Shown here one piece after another: positions 1 to 15,559 of a stretch of 64,000 nt of DNA. Where the stretch lies: the NCBI GenBank assembly GCA_958299035.1, contig CATQJL010000316.1, positions 9,890,347 through 9,954,346 on the forward strand. The letters are read 5' to 3'. Made by a program: the position numbers and the translations under genes. Each line of letters opens with the position of its first letter. Within the stretch, counting starts at the first letter, position 1. This DNA comes from Cylicocyclus nassatus. Lineage: Eukaryota; Nematoda; Chromadorea; Rhabditida; Strongylidae. Below the pieces are notes generated by a model, which did not search any database, was not told the origin of the DNA, and worked only from the letters and a program-made list of their open reading frames with translations.

Positions 1-262
1 TTTTTAGTCAAATTTGTTTGCCTACTGCCTACTTACTATGACCCCTCGAATTAACTGTGTATTGACGTTTGTGACCAGCGCATCAGAGATAACCCCTACA
101 CTGAGCCCAGTAAAAGCGAAATTTTCTAGCATTGTTCAAACTGGCACCAAAAATTTAAGCTCCATCGTTCTTACTCTGAAGCCCATAGAGATAATGACAG
201 GGGATCCAAGGCCTCTTGATTTGTACTGACCATTGTCATACTGATAAGATAAGTAACCTTAC

Positions 263-4280
<4,018 letters not shown>

Positions 4281-4306
4281 AGCCTCCGTCAAGTGGAATC
4301 TGATTC

Positions 4307-4320
4307 CTAGAAAAAAGTAA
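4307..4320 (-). other. Probable trans-splice acceptor of the malic enzyme gene
   Basis: On the minus strand a T-rich tract ends in TTTTTTCTAG at 4307. The exon behind it has only 26 nt before the ATG at 4280. A 5' leader this short behind an acceptor, with no upstream exon visible, is what nematode spliced-leader addition looks like. Inferred from sequence only; a conventional 5' UTR intron is the alternative. Confidence 0.5.
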
Positions 4321-6339
4321 AGTTTTATGGACCGACGTTACTGTGCAACATCAAACCGATACTATAGTAAAAGTATAAGAGGAACTGAGGGAAATGAGGG
4401 GGTCAATGAAGCGGAAATAGCTTATTTTAACATTCAAAACGATTTAGATCTTCCAGATGAATTTTCTGTGAACACAAAACCGCATATTTTAGAGTAAAAT
4501 CAATCAGTAGTAATCAGTATTTTAGAGTAACCATTAATTTGTCGTAAATGTGAGCTCACTTTCGCTCTTGTAATGGTCGCCTCTAATTGGTCAGGATGCA
4601 GCTGCAATTGGTCAGCTAGCAAAATGCCATCAAATTCATAGATGCTATACCTTTCTGCCGTAAATCACGAACGTATTCTGCAGTTTTTTCCTGCTTTTGT
4701 TGCACTCACTCGTATTATGGGCATTGGAATGAAAAGATTTTGCAGTTAGAACAACATCACCACGTAAAGGCATACGCTCTGTGTAGCGGCACGCATTGCT
4801 AGAGCATGAAAAAGCAGTTTGTGTTTGTAATGCGGCCGAATGCGGCAGTTTATACTTCAAAGGTCATATTGTGCACTTCTGTGGGCGTATACATCAACGA
4901 ACCAGCGTTCCTAGTACCCAAAGGGGACGAAAATTCGATACAAAAAGCACTGCTAGGTTCTCGAACCCACTAGTTTCGTGAATATCGATCTCGTGGGCTA
5001 AGCCTGTTCACTAATTGTAAGTAACGGAACTCAATGAATTCATGAATACGGCTGCTGCATCTTGCAATCGTCAGTCGAATGCTGCCCATTCGGGTAAACC
5101 CTGAGCTGCTCCTGCTTAGCTGATGACTCGAATTCCAAGTACCCGATTTTTAACGAGTATAAACATGAAAAAAAAACATAGTTCTTGATGCTGTAATCTG
5201 TGCGGAAAAATCTACTCTCAAACATCTGCAATGTCTCGTTTTCTAGACTTGCCCCCTCTTCTCAAAATCTCATTTTAGTCCGTTAATGTACCGCAACTTC
5301 GAATGTACCATTACTCCCCTTTCAGCGAATTGGTCCTCTTTCAGTGATATTCCCATACTGAACTCCGCTCTCTATTCTTACTCTACTCTCAACCTTCAGT
5401 AGGATGTTTTTCTGCACGGATACTTCAGCTTACAACGTGTTTACTGAGTGGGTCAGAAGCGCTGTACACCCAAACTGTGGATGCTGAGTTCCAATGCTCA
5501 ATAAGAACGAGTCCCTAACTAAGTATTCGCAGAAGCGATTTCGCTTCAGAATTCATTTTCTGCAGCGAGACCTGGTCGAACTTAATCAGGGGCATTCATA
5601 AGGCACAAAACGTCACTACCCTCAGTGTGGGTAGAAGGCGCCTTCAAGCAAAAAGTCAACAGTCAAAAACGAAGGAAATCACATAAATGTAACATAGCCG
5701 CAAAGAAAACAGGAAAAAAATTATATGCGTTTCTTTCTCATGCACTTCTTTGTCAACATCGCAAAGGCTGCAAGCGATGCTTATCCGGCAGTGAAAAAAT
5801 AACTGCAAAGATGAGGAACGCATTCAAATTACATACATACACCACCGTGGCTAAATGATGCATGTCAGAATAGCAAAAGAACTCGCACTTCAACGCCGCT
5901 GAGAATGACTAGTGTCGATAGCTTTGTGTACCCTATCGGACACCAGACTTTTTCGTTCGGCACGACTTTCCCAAAAAGACTTCTTAACAAGGTTCATTTC
6001 TCAGCGTTCACTCTTCGCGTTCAAATGACCCGTGTGTCGAGCACTATAAGTTGGAATGAGTGGCGGTTCGAAATTTTTTAGGAGAGGGGGGGGGGACGGA
6101 GGAATGGGTGCAACCAGATTTCTCTTACGAAGAGGAATGACGTTGGCTATATCCTCTTCCGAAAAAAAATTTTGGGATAAGTTCTTGATGGGCTCATAAC
6201 CTCGACATGTTTTTGAAAAAGCTACTTTTTATCCCCCGCAGTGGTAAGCATAAGTTTCTAATAAAATCTAATGATGTACGAAGTTGTGAGAATTGCGATG
6301 ATCCAAAAGTCGAAAGTATAACTCATTTATTCTTATTAG
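4321..6339. other. Intergenic, no gene seen
   Basis: Upstream of the malic enzyme gene. Only short, unrelated reading frames on both strands, no recognisable exon. One G-run (about 6085-6095). No promoter can be named from sequence. Confidence 0.5.
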
Positions 6340-6681
6340 AAGCATGCTTAGCACTGTTAGGTTGAGCAGTCGGTGCAACTTTGTGTTTTCATTAACTTTC
6401 AAGGAAGAATAACGACTTTGAAGAAAAGACGGATGACCGCCAGAGATTATCAGGGGATCATACAAAAAGCTGGAAAATGCGGCCTGTACAACTTCTTTCT
6501 CATGTTCAGTATGTTCATAGTGAAAGAACAGTATGTTCATAGTGAAAGATAGTAGTTCTTAGTAGTGATACTTAAGGACGGATAGACAGCGTGTAATCAA
6601 GATTTGGAACTTTAAGCTACGAAACTTTCTTTCAAGCTGCGATCCCCTCTCCGGCGGTGTCAGGGCATGCGGTCCTTGTGC
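6340..6681 (-). mobile_element. Half copy of the GGGCCGC-type foldback element
   Basis: Matches the right arm of the complete foldback at 45691-46399 in block order: AGCATGCTTAGCACT, the GATCATACAAAA block, the CTGTACAAC block, the AAGCTxCGAAACTTTCTTTC block, and an end reading GGCATGCGGTCC. No left arm is found, so this is a solo half. It also carries a 22-bp tandem duplication (6507-6550). Confidence 0.7.
6507..6550. repeat. 22-bp tandem duplication
   Basis: The unit CAGTATGTTCATAGTGAAAG plus two bases occurs twice back to back (6507-6528, 6529-6550), differing at the last base. It lies inside the half foldback element. Confidence 0.9.
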
Positions 6682-7281
6682 TCTAGGCACTTTCCCACGA
6701 AAATTCACGCGGCGCGAGATCGAGCGATGCGGCAGCGAGGCAGCCGCTAGAACGGCGACACTCTGACGTGAACAGCTTTATCTCACTTATTATATACCTG
6801 CGCAATTATTTATCACTTGCACAGCTATAACAAAAACAGTCTATTTTGCTTTCGACTCGCACCGTAATATCTCACAGGTGATAAAGTGACCCACGTCTGC
6901 AGTATATCTGCCGCTCGGTTAAACAAATGAAAGATTAGAAAATTAAAATAACGACTGCCTCAATTACGCGCCGCCTATGCGGACTACTGGTCCTAGCATG
7001 GCATGCACTAACATATGCCAAAGACCAGTGGTCCGCGGAAGGGCGCTTAGTTGGGTGTTCGTTTCTCCGCGTATAGTTCAATATTAGGAGGTTGGAAAAC
7101 AACTCTACAAACGAAAAACATCGAAATTAAATTTTTTCGAAGATTCATCAGAAAAGGGTGGTTCACTTCTGGCAAACAAAGTAGGAGAGGAAGCGAGCGA
7201 GTCACATTTGAAGCATAAAAAGATAGGGACAAACGACAAAAACTCTGCAGTCCCATTAAGTAACACATTAAGTTTGATGCA

Positions 7282-7355
7282 TATGATGCATGGGATTATT
7301 CACAGTAAATATCATGATGCATGGATTTCAGATGAATAATCGCGGATGCATCAAG
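7282..7355. repeat. GATGCAT-rich hairpin
   Basis: GATGCATGGGATTATTCA on the left faces TGAATAATCGCGGATGCATC on the right, with further ATGCAT copies between. A small imperfect hairpin of unknown function. Confidence 0.5.
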
Positions 7356-7777
7356 CATTGTTGGAGAAACAAATGGCCAGATAAATCACACATGCTATGT
7401 AATCAAAACCTCGCTCATGTTCAAGGAAGCGTCAAGGGCAACATTCGACAATGAAACTGGAAGAGAATGGAAGATGCATAGAAAATGAAATGCAAATTGA
7501 GAAGAATTGCTGACGTATGTAAACAATGCGAGATGCGTTTAAAATTCATAAGGTCACGCACGCCTTTGCGACGGGACCCATAATGCAGAAAGTTCTTGCG
7601 CGGCTCTCCCATACCATCCTGCACCAAGAACTATCTACTACCATGGGCTCAGCTCCAAATGATGTCTTTCGTAATCTGTACGTTCGATTGAGCAAGGGTT
7701 GGATATTTAGTGTTTTTGCACCATCAGTAGCACATTCCACAAGTAAAGTATGGCTGAATGCTTCTTTCGCAATACTA

Positions 7778-8244
7778 ACAAGGGAAGGATACCAACATTA
7801 GTTGGCAATTGAAAATGAGATGTATACCAGTAGATGCATCTTTGAACGCTGATTCCAAACCTGCTTCCTTTTTTTGCGGAATAAGTTTCCGAAAGAAGTT
7901 GTGAGCGTTTGAATGTCCAAATTTGTCAAGGTTTAGGTGGCCTAAAGTTGACGAAACGATGCACAAAAACATCGGAAAGCGGGAAATCAGTTTTGTCCCA
8001 AGCATATTGCTTGCAATGAAGGAACAAAGCCAATGGAAGTTTGCTTAAGTATTGTCTTAGAGCTTTTCGCTGATTTTATGCCATTCAATGCTTGGCAAAT
8101 TTGGACATTTAAGCGCTCATAACTTCTTTCGGAGAGTTGTTCCGCAGAAAAGGAAAGCAGATCTAGAATCAGCGTTCAAAGGCGCGTCTATTGATATACA
8201 TCTCATCTTCAATCGCCGACTAATGTTGGTATCCTTTCCTTGTA
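7778..8244. mobile_element. Foldback element, arms about 157 bp
   Basis: The left arm (7778-7935) starts ACAAGGGAAGGATACCAACA and the right arm (8088-8244) ends TGTTGGTATCCTTTCCTTGT. The similar peptides readable from the two arms in opposite directions are a by-product of the palindrome, not genes. Loop about 150 bp. No clear target-site duplication, so the superfamily is open. Confidence 0.75.
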
Positions 8245-8249
8245 AGGCC

Positions 8250-11200
8250 CAAGCGCCAATGCTAAACGTTGCTCGTAGGCCGTTGATTCAGCTGCGCGCC
8301 AGATATGCTCGTGGCCTTCAGCCTACAGCGATATGACGATTCCCTGCAGTCGACCATACCAAGCAGTCAGAAACGTCAGCGTGAAGTCGCGCCTGCAGTG
8401 CTATGGTGTGCGCTGCGTATGCGCGCAAAAAAATGTCAGGAATTTTCAAAGCAAATGGTAGGGAACAACCAGCGATTTGCGGACGCATTTCGCAGTGATG
8501 CAGATTTAGCCATGGGTGGGGGGGGGAGAGAGAACGCACATATGAATTTGGGACTTACCTGGGCGAAATTAATCTTGCATATTTCGGAACTGTAAAATTC
8601 ATAACTTGAGATAGGGAGTAGACGGCGTTACTTTACTGATGGCGTCCGCTACGCGAGCACCGTATGAGGGCTTTAATGTATAAGAAGACGTATAATTTAT
8701 GGCAGATATTTGCGCTGTGAAGAATATCGGCAGCATAACTCCTCTACCCTGAGATAGCCAGTCTCAATAGGGGACTGACTAGCGTAGACTAGTCCTTTTA
8801 TGCCCGCGCTTATTAGCACACTCTAAAACGCAGGCAAGCTCAATCTTCGCAAACAGTAAAAAATGTGCTAACAAGCCAAACTTGAGAGCTGCTTAGTCAT
8901 TGTCGCCGCGACTCATGCCTACTGGAGAAGCGTCTGACAAAGAAGGGTCGCAAAGTTGATGTGGCTGATTACCACACGATGCATACCGTTAGAAAGAGGT
9001 TGTAGCAATGTTTCCAAATCTGCCTTCCATAGCTGTAGAACGCTTTTCTGGGGGAAGTTATGGACGATTTTACCGTCAAAATTTGCATGTTTTCGAGTGA
9101 TATAAACAGTGGAAATTATTCAAAGTGATTGCGCTAAAGGATAACATTTTAAAAGAGTCGGCTTCACATCAAACGTAGTCGCTGTTCCAATTGGGTTTTG
9201 GTCCAAAATGCCTCGGCCTTGATAATTTTGGCTACTCTGTCTTTGCAAATTTCTCGCAAGTAAAAGTTCTAACTTCCGCCCCAGAAAGCCTTTTGCGGAT
9301 AAGGAAGGTAGATTTGATCAGCGCTTCGCAATAAGATACCGCGATATATTGGGTGCTTCCTGAATGTAAAATGGGCAAACATTATAGAGCGACAATTATA
9401 ATTTGAAATGTGTGATGTGCGCGACATCAGCACATCGTGCATTTTTTCGGCTAAATTCCGGCCTTTTAATCATAAAGCCTTCTTATTCCAGATCAAGTAA
9501 GACCTAATGCGAATTTCCGCTAATGGATACTCCACTTATACTCTAGAATTATTTCCAAAGTTGTATTTAATAGAGAAGAACAGTCATTAGCAGAATCTAG
9601 CCTTTTTTCCTCAAGTGTTAAGATTATTTGCTAACTCAAAAAAGTGGCAGTGTGTGGCAAAGAAGGTACGGTGAATTAGTAGATGTTGAAGATTTCTCAC
9701 GTTCAAGGGTGAAATTGGCTGTATAGAAGCATACCCATGTTCTTACAAAAGGGATGAAATCGATGCATTGTGTGTTTTACATCTTTCAAACAAAACAAAA
9801 CGACTTAGAAAGAGATATGCTAGTGAAATTATAGAAGATTTCGCTATTCCGTTGCTTGGCTACCCCAATATTGCACTTTTTTCGCAAGCCCCTATTGATT
9901 CTGGCTTCTACTATTGGTGAGGGCATGCAGCATTGATGTGTTGAAGGAATATGGAGTTTCTCACTCAAAGGAGATTTTCATGTCAAGTTCTGGCAGATGA
10001 AGCAGACAGATGTTGAGTAAAGATAAAATTATCAGATGTAAAGCAGTTTAGAATTCTTCGCTCTCGGGTGACTTAGCTATGAATCAAAATGCAATTGGAG
10101 CAGAAGCCTCTAAAGGAGTCAAAAGTCATTATGTTACGTTTTTTAAATTTTTAAAGGAAAAGTATGCCAAGATGCAAGGGAGTGTGCTCTGCATACTTTA
10201 AAGGTTTTTGAGGAAGTGATCTCATCAGGAGAAGTGCGATACAAAGATTACGATCGTGTCTACTCGACCTAAAGTTTGTTGTTGTTGTTTTGGAATATCC
10301 AAAGCGAGCCAAATGGGGCAGCAGCGCTATCAAAGTATAGAAAAGGCTAAAGCTTATTGAGCAAGCTATTCAAGCTCAACCCTGAAAAAGAAAGCAATAA
10401 TTCAATTTTTTGGCCTTGCTCTAAATTGCACTATGCATTAGCTGAAGCACGGCTACTACACGCAAGACTTTCAAAAGATGAATATTAAATATAATTAAAT
10501 GACTTGAGCTATGAAATTGTTGTTCTTTTCGAACAAAACCAACAAAAAAATCAACACACAATCAGCACACATAACACAACCCATAAACTGACTTGAAGCT
10601 CAACACAATTTTCCATGAATAGACAAGGAATTTGAAATAGAGCGGCCCAGCACTTGCCCACGCATCTGCTTTTGTGCTCAGGCTTTTCTCACCAGCATCA
10701 CATATGCTGCACTAAGAAAGCCGAAATGGCCAAGCGGAACTCTGCCAGCTCGGTGGAGGCAATTAGAAAGTCGAATCGAGGCAAAGCACTTTAGGAGGGA
10801 GTTGTGCAAAAGCCATGCAAGCGTGCAGAAAAGCAAAGCAATTATGAGAAGCTATGCGATATCCTATACTGGCTAGAACTTTTTTCGCTTTCTGTTGCAA
10901 ATCTCATTAGGTAGGTGGGTTAGGAAAAAGCTATTTGCAATGCAGCAATTAGCTTGATAAGAGACGAGGTCTCTTATGAGTTAGAGAAACTCTTCTAGAT
11001 TCTTCGGACAAGGTGAGTAGGACATTGGTGAAATTTTGTACTTAGCGAGTGTTTTGTCAGAGATTCTACATATATTAAAAATTGCAAGCAATGTTAGCAA
11101 CATTCAGTTTCGTAGTTCAAGAAAATTCAACTCCACTAAATATGCGGAGCTGACTAGAACTTCTCGCACTATTCGAACTAAATATCACTAGATGAAGTTC

Positions 11201-11472
11201 GAATAAGATAGACAAACAAGCCAGTGTTATGCAAAACGAACACCAGCTCACGCTAGGATGCATCTACTGAATGGCTGACAGTGTTGCCCGCGCAATCGAC
11301 GGTCTGATTCATTTTTATGTGAGGGTCGTTGAACTCATTGGTCCCGTTTCTAATACTTTTTCTAGTGAGGAATGCACAACACCAAAAGTGTTGAGTTTGG
11401 AGTACTTATCCCAGATGACTGAGACACAACACGGGGAATTTGATTGAGTATGCTTCATCCCCTTACTTTATA
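8250..11472. other. Intergenic, no gene seen
   Basis: No exon-like reading frame on either strand. Holds a G-run at about 8517-8526 and a weak tRNA-like A-box near 10,722 that does not extend to a tRNA. Confidence 0.45.
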
Positions 11473-11500
11473 TTAGGTTGGCACAAAAGTTATTTGTAAC
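11473..11500 (+). mobile_element. Solo mariner-type terminal repeat
   Basis: TTAGGTTGGCACAAAAGTTA preceded by TA, the form of a mariner end. I could not find the matching inverted end downstream, and the reading frames behind it do not resemble a mariner transposase. Probably a decayed fragment. Confidence 0.5.
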
Positions 11501-12000
11501 TGATTCGTGGGTTGCTGTTTTATCGAAGAAGGTTTGCGTTTCGTGATGGTGTCTTAGCTGCAAGTGATATTAACCATCCTTGGAAAAATCTCCGAAAGGC
11601 ACCCAAAATTTCGTATTTCTGTAATTTTCTGCGTAATCTTGAAAATACTGGTGTCCGCCAGCAAACACCAAAGTAATCGTAAAAGTTCCTTACAAAGCAT
11701 CAGTTCGTACTGTGCCAGGATTCAATTTTGCGGTAATATAAGCGAAAAATTCGTGAAACATCATTTCAGAACTCCTTATCGCTGCATTTTTTCTGTCAAA
11801 ATAAACTTTGACACCCAGAACGTCAGAGTTTTTTTTAATGTAAGCGCTGGATCAAACTTCTGGCCCTTTGCTTGTCTCTGCGAAAATGCGGTAACAAGCA
11901 ATTCTTCTATAAAATAACATTTCCCTTTTTAGTTCTTGATTTGCGAGGTTAGCACCTGCCATATTTGTGTGAGCAATGCTTTGTATGAATTCATATATCA

Positions 12001-12621
12001 GAATGATCCAAAAGTAATGGGGTACCATGATTTTTTGAATATTTTCGGAATTTGTCTTTTAATTGACTATAAACGACCAGCAATTCGAACGGTTTTGGAT
12101 AAAGTGACCTCCGCTAAAGTGCTATATATGAAGCAATTCTTGGGCTACAAAGCATGTTTTGGCCCACAATCTTTTGAAAGTAGGAAAAGTCGAGTAAATG
12201 CATACATTTGGGTAAAGCGCAGAATGCTCTATCAGATACAATCCAAACGCGAAATCATTCAATTACCCCGATGAGAGGACTGAATAAATAATACTTCTTC
12301 TAATACTCAATCTTATATCTTCTATTGCAAAGCGTTGGGACTACCAGGCTATCGTGGATTTGGTGATAGTCTCCTAACCCATTGCAGCAGATATATTTTT
12401 GGCAGCCTCAAGTATTTTACGCGGTGCTGCTCAACGTATGAAATTACTCGAAGAGGCGAGCTGTATTTTAGGCTCTTATGAAAGTAACACAATGCCATGT
12501 ATGGACCTCGATTAGAAGATTTTGACATGTACTAACAGCTGCCAAGACTTTGGCATCCAGCTGACTTTTCTATTTGAGAAAACTGCAATTATTTTCAAGG
12601 TGCCCCATTACTTAGAATCAT
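12001..12621. mobile_element. Element with about 25-bp terminal inverted repeats
   Basis: The left end GAATGATCCAAAAGTAATGG faces a right end whose complement reads GATGATTCTAAGTAATGG. The spacing is about 620 bp. The interior frames match nothing I know. The end style resembles Tc1/mariner-class MITEs, but no clean target duplication is visible. Confidence 0.5.
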
Positions 12622-12629
12622 CCCAATAG

Positions 12630-15559
12630 ATTTCTGAGGTAGCTAGCGGCGCTTCGGCTTTTTTCATATCAAACTCAATCGCGACATTTGTAGTGTCGTC
12701 GAAATTTGTTCCCCAAGATGCTAACGAGAAGCGGCGCTTTGAATTCTATCGTAAAGCACACTCTCCCCCTAATCAAAAAAGCCAAAGTACAATTTATGTT
12801 GGAGTGGAAAAGTTGTTGACATTTCATATTATGGAAAAAAAGCACCTATATAAGTAACGTGTAGGGTTCTACCATAATGAATGGATATTGTTTGGGGCAC
12901 CAAAATACTTTTGAAAAAATTTGAAATGTCTGCGACGAAATTTTGTCATTGGGGAGTAATCTGCGCATATCTGAAATTGTTCCACAGGGCCATGGATTGA
13001 ATATCTGTGGATTTCCTCTTGTCATCAGAGACTCATCTGAGGTAAGCTGGAACTCCTCAATTGGTGCTTCAAAACAGATGCCCTAACCATAATTTCTTTA
13101 CCTTGCATATCAAAGCGATTCCGTTGTGATTGATCAGGAGAGCAGTGAACGCATTGAAACCCATGCCCAAGTAACCAAAAGAGGAAATCTTTCTTAACAA
13201 GTCTCATGGACTAAGTAACTACAAAAATAGCGAACAAAAATAGAAAAAAAGACTTGGCAATCGGAAAGATTGTCTTATAACGAATGCTCGCCTAATAGTG
13301 ATCTTTTGAAGCTGGACCGCTTTGCAGAATGTTCTAGAAATAACAAGCTACTCATGTCTTAACCTGTGAAGTCTGCTAAACATGTACATAGTACCTGTCA
13401 GGAACTTATCAAAAACGGAGTTGACGCGATCACACTTGTCAATAATCGATTCCTGAATCCTGTGCCTACATTTTTGAAGTGCTTCGAGCTATAGTTCTCC
13501 TGTGCAACTCAGAATCTATCTTATAGAATTCTTTGCGTTCAATTGATCGATCCTTCTATTCCGATGCTCAAGTGAAGAGTCTTGAGGTGTTTTAACATTG
13601 TTGTTTTGTTCTAGAAATCAATTATAGAGCTTATTTTTAGTGCCCAAGTGATTGTTACACTTAGCCGCTTTTGAGAAATGAACAACATGTGGAACACGAA
13701 CCATATGGCTGACAAGAATCTCCTGCTACTTATCAAAGGTCGGTCTGAAAGTGTATATAGCCTAGGGGCTAAACAGAATGAAATTTTATGGACTTACTGT
13801 GAATTGTAAGATGCAAAAGTCCTGCACCAATCGCTAAAGTCGTGGGCATACTTCACGCGACTTCAGGCGCGAAGCGATTTGGCATTAATTCAATTGTTCA
13901 TAACTTATCGTAAGGGCTTTCTAATTGTACGGAAGGCAGGAGATTTTATCAACCTACGAAAGTTATACATGCTGCTCATTTGACTGCCAGTATTGAATTT
14001 GAAGACATCTGGCAAATTACCCTATCGCGTGGCGATTGAAATCGCGTGAGGTGTGCCCACGGCCTAACACTTGTCAAAATGACAGCCGTCATGGTGAAGA
14101 TTTCAGTAGAATTGCCATCTTACCTAGAAGCAGGGTTTGTTGAAAAAGTTACATCAGAAAAAATAAACGCTTGAATGAAATACAATGTCAACTTTCAAGA
14201 CCTGGTAATTTTACATAGGAGAGAAAGTATTTGGCGAAAATTCTTGCGAGCTGGAATGAAAGTTACTTAATCTTCGCCCATACATATTGAAATACAGTTG
14301 CGAAAATGGCCGCTTTGATTCAGAGGAGCCTCGGCTCACAATAACAAAGCGGATAGTCTTGAGAGCTTGCTGAGACAATGATTGGTCTAGCTTCCAGAAA
14401 CAGTGGTTGCTCAGAAAACAATGCGGACAACCTGGTTTATCCATCTTGGGTTTATTTACCTTCGTAGGGGTTCCAGAGCTAATTTTTATGTCCCACTGAA
14501 ATATTGGGTAATAAAGGCAGGTGATGGTTTTTTTCGTTGATCGCATTTTGGTTTATAATAAGGCGTAAGATTTTATTAGGAAAGCTGCCAGTTGAGGAGT
14601 CTGTAGGCTCTAAGCTACAATTCGTTACTCATCCTTTTATCTTCTTCAGTGATAAATGCGGTAAAAGGACCTTATGTCCCTTATAGGCCGGGTATATGCG
14701 CGATTTCAGTAGCTACGCATTTGGCAAGGCTCCAGTTACAACTCATGGTAAATGTACTTAAGTTATGCGAATTATGAGGCATTTTAGATTAGCAGAATTT
14801 GTACACAATGCGCCATACCCGCCAGGGCTGGATTTGAAGACATCTAGCAAAATGCCAAATCGCGCGGTGACTGAAATTGCGTGGGGCATTCCCTAATTTC
14901 GTTCTGTTACTCTTTACTCTCTCGCTTCAATTTTTGAATTGTATGGAAGATTCTTGATTATAAAAGAGGAGCCTTACCTGCGTGTAAGTGAAAGACTGTT
15001 TCTTTCTTTCTCAAAAGTATTTTTTGTTTAAAAAAATCTACAAAAATCTACATTAAACCTCTTTATTCAAAGAAGAATCTTGTGTCACGAAAGCCAAGTT
15101 GAAGCATCAGATCAGTACTAGAAGGCACAATAAATATGTGGAGCGAGCTCAGTACCTTGACAGAGGAAGAAGTAGAAAGAAAATTCTTGCAGTAACTAAA
15201 GATACAAACATATCAATCAAATGAGGTGTTTTCTGCAACAGAAACAACATTTGATAAAAAGAAAAAATGAAAACTCTGCTTCAAGTAAACATAGTTCACC
15301 GTCGAAAATTGAACAACTACCTGCTGATTTTGAGTACAAAGCCTAATAAATTGTACTCTTTGTTTTAGCTCTAAGTTTACTTGTTCAGGCAGAAGAAGAA
15401 AACTTGAGACATTTACACAACACTTGACTTTTACCCGTGGAGGCAAATACATTGGCAAACATATAAAAGGCAAGATAAAACGTTTGCAAAAGAAAGAAAA
15501 ATCTGTATCAACAATAAGTATATACGATTACAATTTGTCCTAGGATAATTGACTCGTCA
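12630..15559. other. Intergenic, downstream of the Patched gene
   Basis: No gene recognised. Two direct copies of a roughly 65-bp segment (about 13990-14057 and 14826-14893) share TTTGAAGACATCT and a following GCGxGGxGAxTGAAAT block. The 3' UTR of the Patched gene must start at 15559 and run into this stretch; no poly(A) signal stands out. Confidence 0.45.

Noticed and set aside
14..229. 71-codon plus-strand frame overlapping the malic enzyme 3' region
   Set aside because: No known similarity; the opposite strand carries splice-like signals but no identifiable coding sequence either.
10716..10795. tRNA-Leu- or Ser-like A-box (TGGCCAAGCGG) with a weak downstream TCGAATC
   Set aside because: No B-box of full match and no cloverleaf pairing; treated as chance.
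11564..12274. Two plus-strand frames behind a mariner end, possibly a transposase
   Set aside because: Neither shows the helix-turn-helix or catalytic D,D motifs of mariner transposases, and the right end of a mariner is missing.
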